From Swaminathania salitolerans (lineage in GTDB: Bacteria > Pseudomonadota > Alphaproteobacteria > Acetobacterales > Acetobacteraceae): DNA of 64,000 nucleotides. The first letter of the stretch is position 1, and the number at the start of each line of letters is the position of its first letter. A program made the position numbers and the translations under genes. The notes beneath the pieces are model-generated. The model saw only the letters and a list, made by a program, of their open reading frames with translations. It ran no database searches and was not told where the DNA came from. Of the stretch, positions 17,020 through 26,273 are shown piece by piece. The stretch is taken from the NCBI RefSeq assembly GCF_025994315.1, contig NZ_BAQE01000025.1; one strand, given 5' to 3'.

Positions 17020-18036
17020 ATGAGCAAGATCCCTGTCACGATCATCACCGGTTTTCTCGGAGCCGGAAAGACCACCTTGCTGCGTCATCTTCTCGAAAGA
17101 TCGGCGGGGCGTCGCATCGCCATCGTGGTGAATGAATTCGGCTCGCTCGGAATCGACGGCGAGACGCTGCGGGGCTGCGCCATTCCGAACTGTCCGGAAG
17201 AGGATATCGTCGAGCTGACCAATGGCTGTCTCTGCTGTACCGTTGCCGATGATTTCATACCGACGATGGAAGCCCTGCTCGACCGGTCCGATCCGCCCGA
17301 GCATATCGTGATCGAGACCTCGGGTCTGGCATTGCCCAAGCCGCTGCTCAAGGCCTTCGGATGGCCCGGCATACGGACGCGGATGACGGTGGACGGGGTG
17401 ATCACGGTCGTCGATGCGCCTGCCGTCGCCGAAGGCCGTTTCGCCGACGATCCCGAGGCGGTCGCAAGGCAGCGCGAAGCGGATGACGCGCTCGATCACG
17501 ACAATCCGCTCGAGGAGGTCTATGAGGACCAGCTCGATTCGGCGGATCTCGTCATCCTGAACAAGACGGACCTGCTCGACGAGGCGGCACTTTCCGCCGT
17601 GGAGACGGCACTGGCCCGCCGCCCGCGCCGTGTGCGTACGATCAGGGCGAGCGAGGGGCGTGTGGATCCCGCGGTGCTGCTCGGCCTCTCCGCTGCGGCG
17701 GAGGACGATCTGGCCGCCCGCCCGTCGCATCACGACGGTGCCGGGGATCATGAGCATGACGATTTCGCCAGCTTCGTCATGGAGCTTCCCGAGCAGGAAA
17801 GCACGGAAGCGTTTCTTTCGCGTCTCGACCGCGTCGTTCGCGATCACGACGTGCTGCGCATGAAAGGATATGTGCCCGTGGCAGGCAAGGCGCTGCGGCT
17901 CGGCGTTCAGGCTGTGGGAGGACGGATGCGTCATGCGTTCGAATCCGGCCCGCGTGGCGAAAGCGGGCGGCTCGTCGTGATCGGATTGCGCGGTCTCGAC
18001 CCCCTTCTTGTGCAGCGCAGCTTCGGATCCGTCTGA
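17020..18036 (+). CDS. cobW: CobW GTPase, cobalt delivery for cobalamin synthesis
   Basis: The 338-residue COG0523 GTPase has a P-loop 'GFLGAGKTT' (11-19), the metal-binding 'GCLCCT' motif (C70, C72, C73), 'LNKTDLL' and a His/Asp-rich linker (about 228-243) before the CobW C-terminal domain. CobW is thought to load Co(II) for the CobNST chelatase. It lies between DUF1636 and cobN under the B12 riboswitch. Confidence 0.95.
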   Translation: MSKIPVTIITGFLGAGKTTLLRHLLERSAGRRIAIVVNEFGSLGIDGETLRGCAIPNCPEEDIVELTNGCLCCTVADDFIPTMEALLDRSDPPEHIVIETSGLALPKPLLKAFGWPGIRTRMTVDGVITVVDAPAVAEGRFADDPEAVARQREADDALDHDNPLEEVYEDQLDSADLVILNKTDLLDEAALSAVETALARRPRRVRTIRASEGRVDPAVLLGLSAAAEDDLAARPSHHDGAGDHEHDDFASFVMELPEQESTEAFLSRLDRVVRDHDVLRMKGYVPVAGKALRLGVQAVGGRMRHAFESGPRGESGRLVVIGLRGLDPLLVQRSFGSV

Positions 18037-18039
18037 TCC

Positions 18040-21000
18040 ATGCATCTTCTGGTCCGGGAAACGCACGATCTCGAACGACAGGACATCGCTGAGGATCTCG
18101 CTCACGATCCTGCCGATCTCGTCCTGCTCTCCTTCTCCGAAAGCGATCTTCTCGGAATGGAGGACGTGCACGGACCGGGGGACCCCAGCCTGAGAGTGGC
18201 GACTCTCGCCCGTCTCGGTCATCCGATGTCGGTCGATCTCTATCTGGACCGGACCGTCTCGCAGGCGCGCTGCGTGGTCGTGCGCCTGCTGGGCGGAACC
18301 GAATACTGGCGGTACGGCGTCGAGGAATTGCGGGCCCTCTGCCGTGAGCGGGATATCAGGCTGGTCTTCGTGACCGGGGAAGCGCATCCGGATACGGCGC
18401 TGCAGAAGCTCTCCAATGTGGACGAAGCCCGTTGGACGCGACTGGATGCGCTGTTCCGCGAGGGAGGCGCGCGGAACCTGCGTTGTGCGCTGTCCCTGAT
18501 GACCGCGCTCGCCGGATTGGGGGAGGATGCCGGACAGACGGTCGAACGCCTTCCCGAATGCGGCCTCTATCGCCGCCTCGTCCAGCGTCCCGACGGGGCA
18601 GATCCTGCACAGGCGCGTCGGGCCCTGATCGTGTTCTATCGCGCCCATCTCCTTGCCGCCGATCTTGCAGGGATCGATGCGCTGGCCGAGGCATTGTACG
18701 CGGGCGGGTTCTCGGTCGATCTGCTCTATGTGCCCTCGCTTCGGGCGTCTTCAGCGCGCGCGTTCCTGCGGGGCTGGCTGCAGGAGAGCCCTCCCGACAT
18801 CGTCCTGAACGCCACGTTCTTCGCGTCGGGCGGAGAGGCGGGAGAGGGCTGCGTGCTCGAGACCGCAGGGGTGACGATCCTGCAGCTGCTCCAGCCCGGC
18901 ACGACGCGTCCGGCCTGGGAAAACGCCATGCGCGGTCTCTCCCAGTCGGATCTGGCGATGCAGATCGTCCTGCCCGAACGCGATGGAAGGCTCGCCTCCG
19001 CTCCGGTCTCGTTCCGCGGCGAGGCGGCGCCCGGCCTGCCCGCCCGCCGCGAGCCCTGGATGCCGGGCATAGCGCAGATCGTCGCTCGTGCGCAGGGATG
19101 GGTGACGCTCGCCGCCAGGACACGGCAGGCGCGACGTCTGGCGCTGGTCGTGTCGGATTATCCGGGCGCCGAGGGGCAGGCGGCCCATGCGGTCGGGCTC
19201 GATGCATTGGCGAGCGTGACGGCCATAGCGTCTCTCCTGGCCGATAACGGATATGCGGTGTCCGTGCCGGAAGCCGCGACCCTGCCCGAGCGTCTGTGCC
19301 GGGCGACCCCCGGGACGATCCTTTCGGCGGCCGCCTATCGCGCCGCTTTCTCGACATTGCCCGAGGCGTTCCGGAACCGGGTGGTTGCCGCCTGGGGGGA
19401 ACCCGTGGACCCGGTGGCCGTGCGCGTGCTCGAATGCGGCTCCATGCTCGTTGCCGTGCAGCCCGGCCGCGGAACGCACGCGCAGCGCAAGGCCCGGTAT
19501 CACGATCCCGATCTGCCGCCCTGTCACGATTATATCGGTTTCTATCTGTGGCTCGGATCGGTCCGGCATATCGATGCCATGATCCATCTCGGCACGCATG
19601 GAACGCTCGAATGGCTTCCGGGCAAGGCCGTGGCCCTGTCGCCAGACTGCGCCCCAGCCGTTCTGTCCGGCGGTCTGCCCGTCATCTATCCCTTCATCGT
19701 GAACAATCCCGGAGAGGCAGCGTCGGCCAAGCGGCGCCTCGGGGCCGTGACGCTCGGTCACATGACGCCGCCCGTCCAGCGGGCCGGTCTCGCACCGGAA
19801 ATGACCGAGCTGGAGCGCCTGATCGACGAATATGCCGAAGCCGACGGGCTCGATCGCAAGCGCGGCGGGCTGTTGCGCCGGCAGATTCTCGATCGCGCTG
19901 CCGATCTCGGCATCCTTGCCGAAAGCGGTGCGGCGTTGCCCGACGGGGACGAAGCAGAGGCGCTCGCACGTCTGGATGCCTATCTTTGCGACGTCAAGGA
20001 TCTCCAGATCAGGGACGGGCTTCATGTTTTCGGACGGACCCCTCCCCGACAGGAGGCGCTCATCGAGGCGATCGCCGACTCTTCCGCAGTGGAAAAGGCT
20101 CTTGTGGCCAGCCGGCTTGCAGCCTGTCCCGCAAGCGAGGCGCGCGGACTGCTCGACGCCCTCGACGGGCGTTTCGTCCCCTCCGGACCATCGGGAGCGC
20201 CGACTCGCGGACGTCTGGACGTGCTGCCGACGGGGCGGAACCTGACGACGATCGACCCGCGCACGCTCCCGACCCGGTCGGCACTGCTTCTCGCGCACAA
20301 GACTGCGGATCTCCTGCTGACGCGCCATCTGCAGGAAGAGGGCGACGCGCTGCGTCATCTCGTGCTCGATCTCTGGGGGAGCGCGACGATGCGTACGGGC
20401 GGGGAGGAGATCGCACTCGCCTTTCTGCTCATGGGGGTGCAACCGCACTGGGATGCGACCAGCGGGCGGATCAGCGGGTTCGAGATCGTCCCCCTCGCGG
20501 TGCTGGACCGGCCTCGCGTTGCGGTAACGTTGCGTATTTCCGGCCTGTTTCGCGACGCCTTTCCCGGGCTTGTCGCGTTGTTCGACCAGGCCTGCTGCGC
20601 CGTGGGGCAGCGGGACGAGGCCGCTTCATGGAATCCGCTCGTGAGCGAACCCGGGGCGGCGCGCGTTTTCGGCGCTGCCCCGGGCACTTACGGAACCGGC
20701 CTCGAGGAAAGCCTCGCATCCGGCGCATGGCGCGACAGGACCGGTCTGGGCGCGCTCTATCTCGCCGGGTCGGAATGGAGCTATGGCGGCGGGCGTGACG
20801 GGCAGAGCGATCGCGCCGGTTTCGAGGCGCAGCTGGCCCGGGCGGATGTGCTCTTGCATATCCAGGATCATGCCGAGACCGATCTGCTCGACGGGGTGGA
20901 TACGGCAGCCCATGAAGGAGGGCTCGCAGCAGCGGCGGCCAGCCTGGGAAATGCACCCCGGCTCTGGCATGGCGATACGAGCCGGGCGGGCAGTCCGGTT

Positions 21001-21381
21001 CTGCGTCCGGTGGCACAGGAAGTGGCCCGGATCGTACGCGGAAGGCTGAGCAATACGCGCTGGATCGAGGGGATGAAGCGTCACGGATATCGCGGTGCGG
21101 CAGAGATCGCCCGTGGCATCGCAGCTCTGGCGGCCTATGCGGCGACGCTGCCGGAGCGTCTCGATCCTCAGATCGATCTCGCCTTTTCTGCAACGCTTGC
21201 AGACGAGTCCTGTCTGGCCTTCCTTGCCCGGCACAACCCCGAGGCACTCGCCGACATGCGCGCGCGATTCCGCGATCTCATGCAGCGCGGTCTGTGGCAT
21301 CCGCGCAGCAACGATGCGGCTTTCCTGCTCGATTCATGCGCGAGCCAGCCTGAAGGGACGCCCGGATCGGCACCGCCGTGA
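18040..21381 (+). CDS. cobN: CobN, large subunit of aerobic cobaltochelatase
   Basis: The 1113-residue protein is a full-length or slightly short CobN. Typical stretches are 'HIDAMIHLGTHGTLEWLPGKAVALS', 'PVIYPFIVNNPGEA.QAKRR'-like sequence and 'GLYLAGSEWSYGGG'-like sequence near the C-terminus. With CobS and CobT (not in this window) it inserts cobalt into hydrogenobyrinate a,c-diamide using ATP. It starts 3 bp after cobW; its stop overlaps a GTG start of a 44-residue ORF. Confidence 0.95.
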   Translation: MHLLVRETHDLERQDIAEDLAHDPADLVLLSFSESDLLGMEDVHGPGDPSLRVATLARLGHPMSVDLYLDRTVSQARCVVVRLLGGTEYWRYGVEELRALCRERDIRLVFVTGEAHPDTALQKLSNVDEARWTRLDALFREGGARNLRCALSLMTALAGLGEDAGQTVERLPECGLYRRLVQRPDGADPAQARRALIVFYRAHLLAADLAGIDALAEALYAGGFSVDLLYVPSLRASSARAFLRGWLQESPPDIVLNATFFASGGEAGEGCVLETAGVTILQLLQPGTTRPAWENAMRGLSQSDLAMQIVLPERDGRLASAPVSFRGEAAPGLPARREPWMPGIAQIVARAQGWVTLAARTRQARRLALVVSDYPGAEGQAAHAVGLDALASVTAIASLLADNGYAVSVPEAATLPERLCRATPGTILSAAAYRAAFSTLPEAFRNRVVAAWGEPVDPVAVRVLECGSMLVAVQPGRGTHAQRKARYHDPDLPPCHDYIGFYLWLGSVRHIDAMIHLGTHGTLEWLPGKAVALSPDCAPAVLSGGLPVIYPFIVNNPGEAASAKRRLGAVTLGHMTPPVQRAGLAPEMTELERLIDEYAEADGLDRKRGGLLRRQILDRAADLGILAESGAALPDGDEAEALARLDAYLCDVKDLQIRDGLHVFGRTPPRQEALIEAIADSSAVEKALVASRLAACPASEARGLLDALDGRFVPSGPSGAPTRGRLDVLPTGRNLTTIDPRTLPTRSALLLAHKTADLLLTRHLQEEGDALRHLVLDLWGSATMRTGGEEIALAFLLMGVQPHWDATSGRISGFEIVPLAVLDRPRVAVTLRISGLFRDAFPGLVALFDQACCAVGQRDEAASWNPLVSEPGAARVFGAAPGTYGTGLEESLASGAWRDRTGLGALYLAGSEWSYGGGRDGQSDRAGFEAQLARADVLLHIQDHAETDLLDGVDTAAHEGGLAAAAASLGNAPRLWHGDTSRAGSPVLRPVAQEVARIVRGRLSNTRWIEGMKRHGYRGAAEIARGIAALAAYAATLPERLDPQIDLAFSATLADESCLAFLARHNPEALADMRARFRDLMQRGLWHPRSNDAAFLLDSCASQPEGTPGSAPP

Positions 21382-21512
21382 GCAAACCGGAACTGCCCTC
21401 TGCCGAATCCCTCCCGCACGAAGCCCTTATGGAGGAGGTCTCGACAGGAATGACGGACACCGCCGCGACGCGCGGCATGAAAGGACGGAACATGACAGGT
21501 CTGCGCTCTTGA
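21378..21512 (+). CDS. Putative 44-residue ORF between cobN and cobB
   Basis: A GTG at 21378 overlaps the cobN stop (GTGA) and the ORF's TGA at 21510-21512 overlaps the TTG start of cobB (TTGA). The peptide is 'MSKPELPSAESLPHEALMEE' plus 24 residues and matches nothing I recognise. It may be a real coupled leader, a remnant of a deleted cob gene, or a spacer kept open for translational coupling. There is a plausible AGGAGG inside it, but no independent evidence of a stable protein. Confidence 0.4.
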   Translation: MSKPELPSAESLPHEALMEEVSTGMTDTAATRGMKGRNMTGLRS

Positions 21513-22873
21513 CCCGGGTTCTCATGGTGGCTGCGCCGCGTTCCGGCTCGGGCAAGACCACTTTGACCCTTGCCCTGCTCAGTGCCTTCCGTCGCCGGGG
21601 GCTCGTCGTGCGGGCGCTCAAGACCGGGCCGGATTATATCGATCCGGCCTTTCATGAAGCCGCGACCGGACAGGCCTGCGGCAATCTCGACAGCTGGGCG
21701 ATGTCGCCCGATGCCCTGCGGACCCGGCTGCTTCAGGCCCGGCTGGCACAGGCCGGGCGCCATGCCGATCTCCTGATCGTGGAATCGTCCATGGGTCTGT
21801 TCGACGGGCTGACCGGACCGGAAGGCGCGCGCGGCGCAGCTGCCGATATCGCGGCCCGTTTCGGTATTCCGGTGCTTCTCGTGCTCGATGTGCGCGGGCA
21901 GGGGCAAAGCGTCGGCGCCGTGGCCGAGGGCATGGCGCGCTGGTCGGACCGCGTGGCGGTGCGCGCCGTCGTGCTCAACCATGTGGGGTCGGCGCGTCAC
22001 GAGGCCCTGTGTCGCGATGCCTTGCGTCTGCCCTGTCTCGGCGCTTTCCGGCGCGACGCGGCAATCGCCCTTCCGGAGCGTCATCTCGGTCTGGTTCAGG
22101 CCCGGGAGCGCGGCGATCTGCCCGGTTTCTTCTCGCTCCTGGCAGACAAGGCAGAAAAGGAGCTCGATCTCGACGCGATCCTTGCCGAAGCGGCAGAACT
22201 CCCGGCAGAACTCCCGGCGGAACCCCGGAGACCGGAAAACCGGCGGCAAGGAGAAAGAGCGCAGGAAAACGGGTTCGTCCCCCCTCCGGGTCAGCGCATC
22301 GCCCTGGCCGATGACGCCGCCTTTTCCTTTCTCTACGCACATCTCGCGCAGGACTGGCGCGCTGCGGGCGCCGAGATCCTGCCTTTTTCGCCTCTGGCCG
22401 ATGAGGGGCCCGATGAACGGGCCGATTGCTGCTGGCTGCCCGGCGGTTACCCCGAGATCCATGCAGGGCGTCTCGCCGGGGCGGAGCGTTTTCGCGACGG
22501 TATGAGAGCCTTCGCGCAGACACGGCCGGTCCATGGAGAATGCGGTGGATACATGGTGCTCGGCGCGAGCCTGGAGGATGCCTCCGGCACGACCCATGCC
22601 ATGCTCGGCCTGCTTTCGCATGGCACGTCTTTCGCCCGCCGCAAGATGGCGCTGGGATATCGCGAGGCTCATCTGCTGAACGATACGCTCCTCGGTCCGG
22701 CAGGACGGGTGCTGCGCGGTCACGAGTTTCATTATGCCCGCGTCGTCGATCCCGGGCAGGATGCGCCGTTCGCGACCCTGTTCGACGGGGAAGGGAGCCC
22801 CCTCGGCCCGGCTGGCGGACAAAGGGCCCGTGTGTCGGGCACGTTTTTCCATATGCTGGCGCACCGGTCGTGA
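21509..22873 (+). CDS. cobB: Cobyrinic/hydrogenobyrinic acid a,c-diamide synthase
   Basis: The protein (454 residues from the TTG) has an N-terminal ATP-binding domain with 'VAAPRSGSGKTT' and 'KTGPDYIDPAFHEAATG', and a C-terminal class-III glutamine amidotransferase domain with 'VHGECGGYMVLG' (nucleophile Cys) and 'GHEFHYAR'. It amidates the a and c carboxylates of the corrin ring. TTG at 21509 restores the family N-terminus 'MTRVLMVAAP'; the next ATG (21524) would shorten it. A 12-bp repeat gives ELPAELPAE in the interdomain linker. Downstream cobC overlaps by GTGA. Confidence 0.92.
   Translation: MTRVLMVAAPRSGSGKTTLTLALLSAFRRRGLVVRALKTGPDYIDPAFHEAATGQACGNLDSWAMSPDALRTRLLQARLAQAGRHADLLIVESSMGLFDGLTGPEGARGAAADIAARFGIPVLLVLDVRGQGQSVGAVAEGMARWSDRVAVRAVVLNHVGSARHEALCRDALRLPCLGAFRRDAAIALPERHLGLVQARERGDLPGFFSLLADKAEKELDLDAILAEAAELPAELPAEPRRPENRRQGERAQENGFVPPPGQRIALADDAAFSFLYAHLAQDWRAAGAEILPFSPLADEGPDERADCCWLPGGYPEIHAGRLAGAERFRDGMRAFAQTRPVHGECGGYMVLGASLEDASGTTHAMLGLLSHGTSFARRKMALGYREAHLLNDTLLGPAGRVLRGHEFHYARVVDPGQDAPFATLFDGEGSPLGPAGGQRARVSGTFFHMLAHRS
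22192..22227. repeat. 12-bp tandem repeat in cobB interdomain linker
   Basis: Three units of 12 bp (two identical, the third with substitutions) at 22192-22203, 22204-22215 and 22216-22227 encode repeated Ala-Glu-Leu-Pro in the linker between the two CobB domains. Confidence 0.8.
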
Positions 22874-23439
22874 CATCCGGTTTCTCGATGCTGCTTGTGC
22901 GTCATCCGCCGGTCGTCACCGGGCCGGAATGCTGTTACGGGCGGCTCGATGTGCCTCTCGCTCCGGGCTGGGAGCGCTGTCTGTCCCGCTGGACGGGGGA
23001 GGGGCCGATCTTCGCATCGCCTGCCTCGCGTTGCAGGCTCCCGGCTGCGCGTCTCGGGGCGGAGGAGGGGCGCGCCGTTTCGGTCGATCCGCGTCTGGCG
23101 GAGCTGGATTTCGGATGCTGGGAGGGAAAACGCTGGGAGGAGGTGCCGCGAGAGGCACTCGATACCTGGGCTGGCGCCCCCCTGACCTATCGCCCCGGTG
23201 GCGGAGAAGCCGTCCGGACGCTCATCGAACGGGTCACGGCGTTCTGGGAGGAGCGTCTGGCCCATCGACAATCCTGTCGGGTCGTAACCCATGGCGGTCC
23301 GTTGCGCGTCCTGCTCGCGCTGGCGGAGAAACGCGCCTTCCGGATGAGCGATCGGGCCCCGGCACAGGGCGATGGCCGTCTGTTGTATTTTTTCAACAAC
23401 GATCGTGGTATGAATATCGAGACGCTTGCGCTCCGTTGA
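22870..23439 (+). CDS. cobC: Histidine phosphatase, probable alpha-ribazole phosphatase
   Basis: The 189-residue protein has the histidine phosphatase core: 'LLVRHPP' (H12, with Pro replacing the Gly of RHG), 'ELDFGCWEGKRWEEVP' and 'VVTHGGPLRVLL'. Its position in a cobalamin operon and the 'CYGRLDVPL' motif fit alpha-ribazole-5'-phosphate phosphatase, which works in nucleotide-loop assembly. GTG at 22870 overlaps the cobB stop; ATG at 22888 is an alternative. Confidence 0.83.
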   Translation: MTSGFSMLLVRHPPVVTGPECCYGRLDVPLAPGWERCLSRWTGEGPIFASPASRCRLPAARLGAEEGRAVSVDPRLAELDFGCWEGKRWEEVPREALDTWAGAPLTYRPGGGEAVRTLIERVTAFWEERLAHRQSCRVVTHGGPLRVLLALAEKRAFRMSDRAPAQGDGRLLYFFNNDRGMNIETLALR

Positions 23440-23497
23440 CAAACTGAAACGGAAGAAACAGGAATGACGCAATCCTGAATCACAAGTTAGGTTTGTC

Positions 23498-26059
23498 ATG
23501 CTGCCACGCGCTCGTCTTCTCTCGCCATCGGACACACGCAGGAGGGCGCTCGCCCTCGTTGCCACGACGTGTCTGGTGTCCTGCGGGGGCGTGGCACAGG
23601 CGCAAGGCCAGACACAGACCCAGGCACAGACCCGGACCGGAGTACAGGCCGGAGCCCGCTCTTCTTCCGATGCCTCTGCGACGGGATCGCGGGGTGCATC
23701 TTCGTCTTCCGGTCGGGGGCATTCTCATGCGGCGCCCGTCCGAGCTGCCGGTGAGGTGGACGGCGGAAGCGAAGCCATCGTGGTCACGGGGACGCGCGAG
23801 ATCGGGAAAAAGGCCCGCGATTCCATCGCACCGCTCGATATCGTCTCGCGCAAGCAGATCGCTGCGACCGGTCAGGGCACGCTGCGCGATGCCCTGAGCC
23901 TCATCCTGCCTTCGCTCACGACACCGACCGCCGGGTTCGATGCGGGCGCCATGACCGACACGATCAGCCTGCGCGGGCTGAATCCGAACGAGACCCTCGT
24001 TCTGGTCGATGGCAAGCGCCGTCACACGACAGCCAATATCTATTCCAACCCGGGACCGCAGCAGGGCTCAACCGCGCCCGATATCGACATGATTCCGATG
24101 GCCGCCATCGATCATGTCGAGGTGCTGCGCGACGGCGCATCGGCGCAGTACGGCTCGGATGCGGTCGCCGGGGTCGTGAACATCATCCTCAAGAAACAGG
24201 CGCGCGGTTTCCACGCGCAGAACATTACGGGCATCACCTCCGAAGGCGACGGCTACCAGCAGGGCGTCTATCTCGATGGCGGTGCCGGGCTCGGCAACCG
24301 GGGCTTCGTGCATGTCAGTGGCGATTTCGTGCATCAGGATCACACCTATCGCAGCGCGCCCGACAATCGCACCGGAACCTATCAGAACAACATCCTGAGC
24401 CAGCCCGAACAGACGCGCGAGAGCGTGGCCATCAATGCCGGTTACGACATCACCGACGATATCCAGGCCTATGCGATGGGTACCTACGCGCATCGTGCCG
24501 CACAGTCGTACCAGAACTACCGTCTGGCTTCGTCGCTTCGGGCCTATCCGGAATATCAGGCGATCTATCCGTGGGGCTACTCGCCGCTCGAGACGCTCAA
24601 CGAGAACGATTACGAGCTCAAGGCCGGGGTGAAGGGTGTTTTTCACGGCTGGCACTGGGACGTGTCGAGTGTTTACGGGCGCGATTACGACGATATCGGC
24701 CTGATCAATTCGGTCAATCTCTCGCTCAACCGGGCGACGGGCCGTACGCCCACATCTTTCGACGTGCAGGGTTTCAACAACCAGCAATGGACGAATGATT
24801 TCGATTTCAGCAGGAAATTCACCTTCAGCGGCTGGCCGCAGAGCGTGAACGTGGCTGGCGGCGCCTCCTATCGCTACGAGGGATATTCGGTCGGCACGGG
24901 ATCGCCGGATTCGCTCTATGGCAGCGGGTCGGATGCCCTGGCTGGAACCAATCCGGGCAATGCAGGCAATTACAGCCGCGACGTGACGGCAGGCTATGTC
25001 GACATCGCAACGACCCTTGCAAAAGGGCTCCAGCTCGATCTGGCCGGGCGTTACGAGCATTATACCGATGTCGGAAACACGGAAAACGGCAAGGTCTCGC
25101 TGCGTTACGACATCACGAAGCGTATCGCCCTGCGCGGGACGATCAGCAACGGCTTTCACGCGCCGACACTCGCCCAGAAATACTATTCCGCCCTCAATAT
25201 CTCGCCGACGGCAGCGCGCGGTCTGATCGGGGCCGGTTCTCCCGGGGCACTTGCCAATGGCTCCTCCGGGCTGAAGCCCGAGCGTTCGACCAATGCGGAA
25301 GGCGGGTTCATCGTCGAGCCGATCCGCAATCTGCATGTCACGACCGATGTCTATCAGATCAACATGCGTGACAGGATCATGCCGGGAGGCAATATCTCCG
25401 GCGCGACCGCGATCAACGCGATGGAGCAGAACGGTTTTGCCCTGCCTTCCGATATCGGAAGCTGGAACCAGAGCGCGATCACGGCGAACTGGTTCGCCAA
25501 TGTGGCGAGCACGCGCACCCAGGGCATCGATATCACGGCCACCTATCTGACCCGTCTCGGCCCTTACGGCCGGATCGACTGGGATGCGGCGATCAACCTC
25601 AACCGGACCCGCCTGTCGCATCAGACGACCAACCCGCTGACGGGGGCACCCCTGCTCAACGCCTCGGCCGTCGCCTATCTCACCACGGCCTATCCGCGCA
25701 GCAAGATCATCTTCGGCGGTCGCTGGACCCATGCGAAATGGACGATCGGCCTGCACGAGATCCGCTGGGGTCAGACGACCAACCAGCTCACCTATTATGC
25801 GCCCGGGCCGAACCAGTTCAGCACGACCCATTTCCTCGAATATCAGAACAAGCCGAAATGGACGACCAATCTGGATGTGAGCTATCGCGTGACACCGCGC
25901 TGGACGGCGACGATCGGCGGTAACAATATCTTCTCCGCCTATCCGACACGCGTGCCGGACGGAAACCGCTATCTTGGCGCCCCCCAGTATTACATGAGCA
26001 CTTCGCAGCTCGGGATTAACGGTGGCTACTATTATTTCCGGGTGAATTACGATCTCTGA
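23498..26059 (+). CDS. TonB-dependent outer-membrane receptor
   Basis: The 853-residue protein has a signal peptide (about 1-35, 'GVAQAQ'), a Gln/Thr/Ser-rich region, a TonB-box-like 'EAIVVTGTRE' near residue 92 and a plug domain ('ISLRGLNPNETLVLVDGKRR', 'DHVEVLRDGASAQYGSDAVAGVVN'). A 22-strand barrel follows, ending in the aromatic 'YFRVNYDL'. The substrate cannot be read. It starts 58 bp after cobC with no terminator I can identify, so it could be read through from the B12 operon and might import a corrinoid or cobalt chelate, but siderophore or other uptake is equally possible. Confidence 0.9.
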   Translation: MLPRARLLSPSDTRRRALALVATTCLVSCGGVAQAQGQTQTQAQTRTGVQAGARSSSDASATGSRGASSSSGRGHSHAAPVRAAGEVDGGSEAIVVTGTREIGKKARDSIAPLDIVSRKQIAATGQGTLRDALSLILPSLTTPTAGFDAGAMTDTISLRGLNPNETLVLVDGKRRHTTANIYSNPGPQQGSTAPDIDMIPMAAIDHVEVLRDGASAQYGSDAVAGVVNIILKKQARGFHAQNITGITSEGDGYQQGVYLDGGAGLGNRGFVHVSGDFVHQDHTYRSAPDNRTGTYQNNILSQPEQTRESVAINAGYDITDDIQAYAMGTYAHRAAQSYQNYRLASSLRAYPEYQAIYPWGYSPLETLNENDYELKAGVKGVFHGWHWDVSSVYGRDYDDIGLINSVNLSLNRATGRTPTSFDVQGFNNQQWTNDFDFSRKFTFSGWPQSVNVAGGASYRYEGYSVGTGSPDSLYGSGSDALAGTNPGNAGNYSRDVTAGYVDIATTLAKGLQLDLAGRYEHYTDVGNTENGKVSLRYDITKRIALRGTISNGFHAPTLAQKYYSALNISPTAARGLIGAGSPGALANGSSGLKPERSTNAEGGFIVEPIRNLHVTTDVYQINMRDRIMPGGNISGATAINAMEQNGFALPSDIGSWNQSAITANWFANVASTRTQGIDITATYLTRLGPYGRIDWDAAINLNRTRLSHQTTNPLTGAPLLNASAVAYLTTAYPRSKIIFGGRWTHAKWTIGLHEIRWGQTTNQLTYYAPGPNQFSTTHFLEYQNKPKWTTNLDVSYRVTPRWTATIGGNNIFSAYPTRVPDGNRYLGAPQYYMSTSQLGINGGYYYFRVNYDL

Positions 26060-26273
26060 CGGCGAAGATTAACGTTATCTCCGGGTTCGGCGGATGATTG
26101 CCGTCCCGGTCATGATTTGTCACGCATGTGCGACCGCCGGAAACCCCCGGTTTTCCGCGGTCGTGACAAGCCGCATACGGCCTGAAACAAAAATTCTCTC
26201 CCGGGCGGGTTCCAAAACGCCTGACGAAGTTCTTACAACTCGTTCATCCAGCCATCGGGAGCTTGAATCAAGA

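Noticed and set aside
23436..23464. A TTGACA at the cobC stop as -35 box for the TonB receptor gene.
   Set aside because: No acceptable -10 hexamer occurs 16-18 bp downstream, so it is not listed as a promoter.
26094..26273. N-terminal extension of the second OprB porin.
   Set aside because: It places about 60 non-hydrophobic residues before a clear signal peptide; GTG 26274 gives a normal exported precursor.
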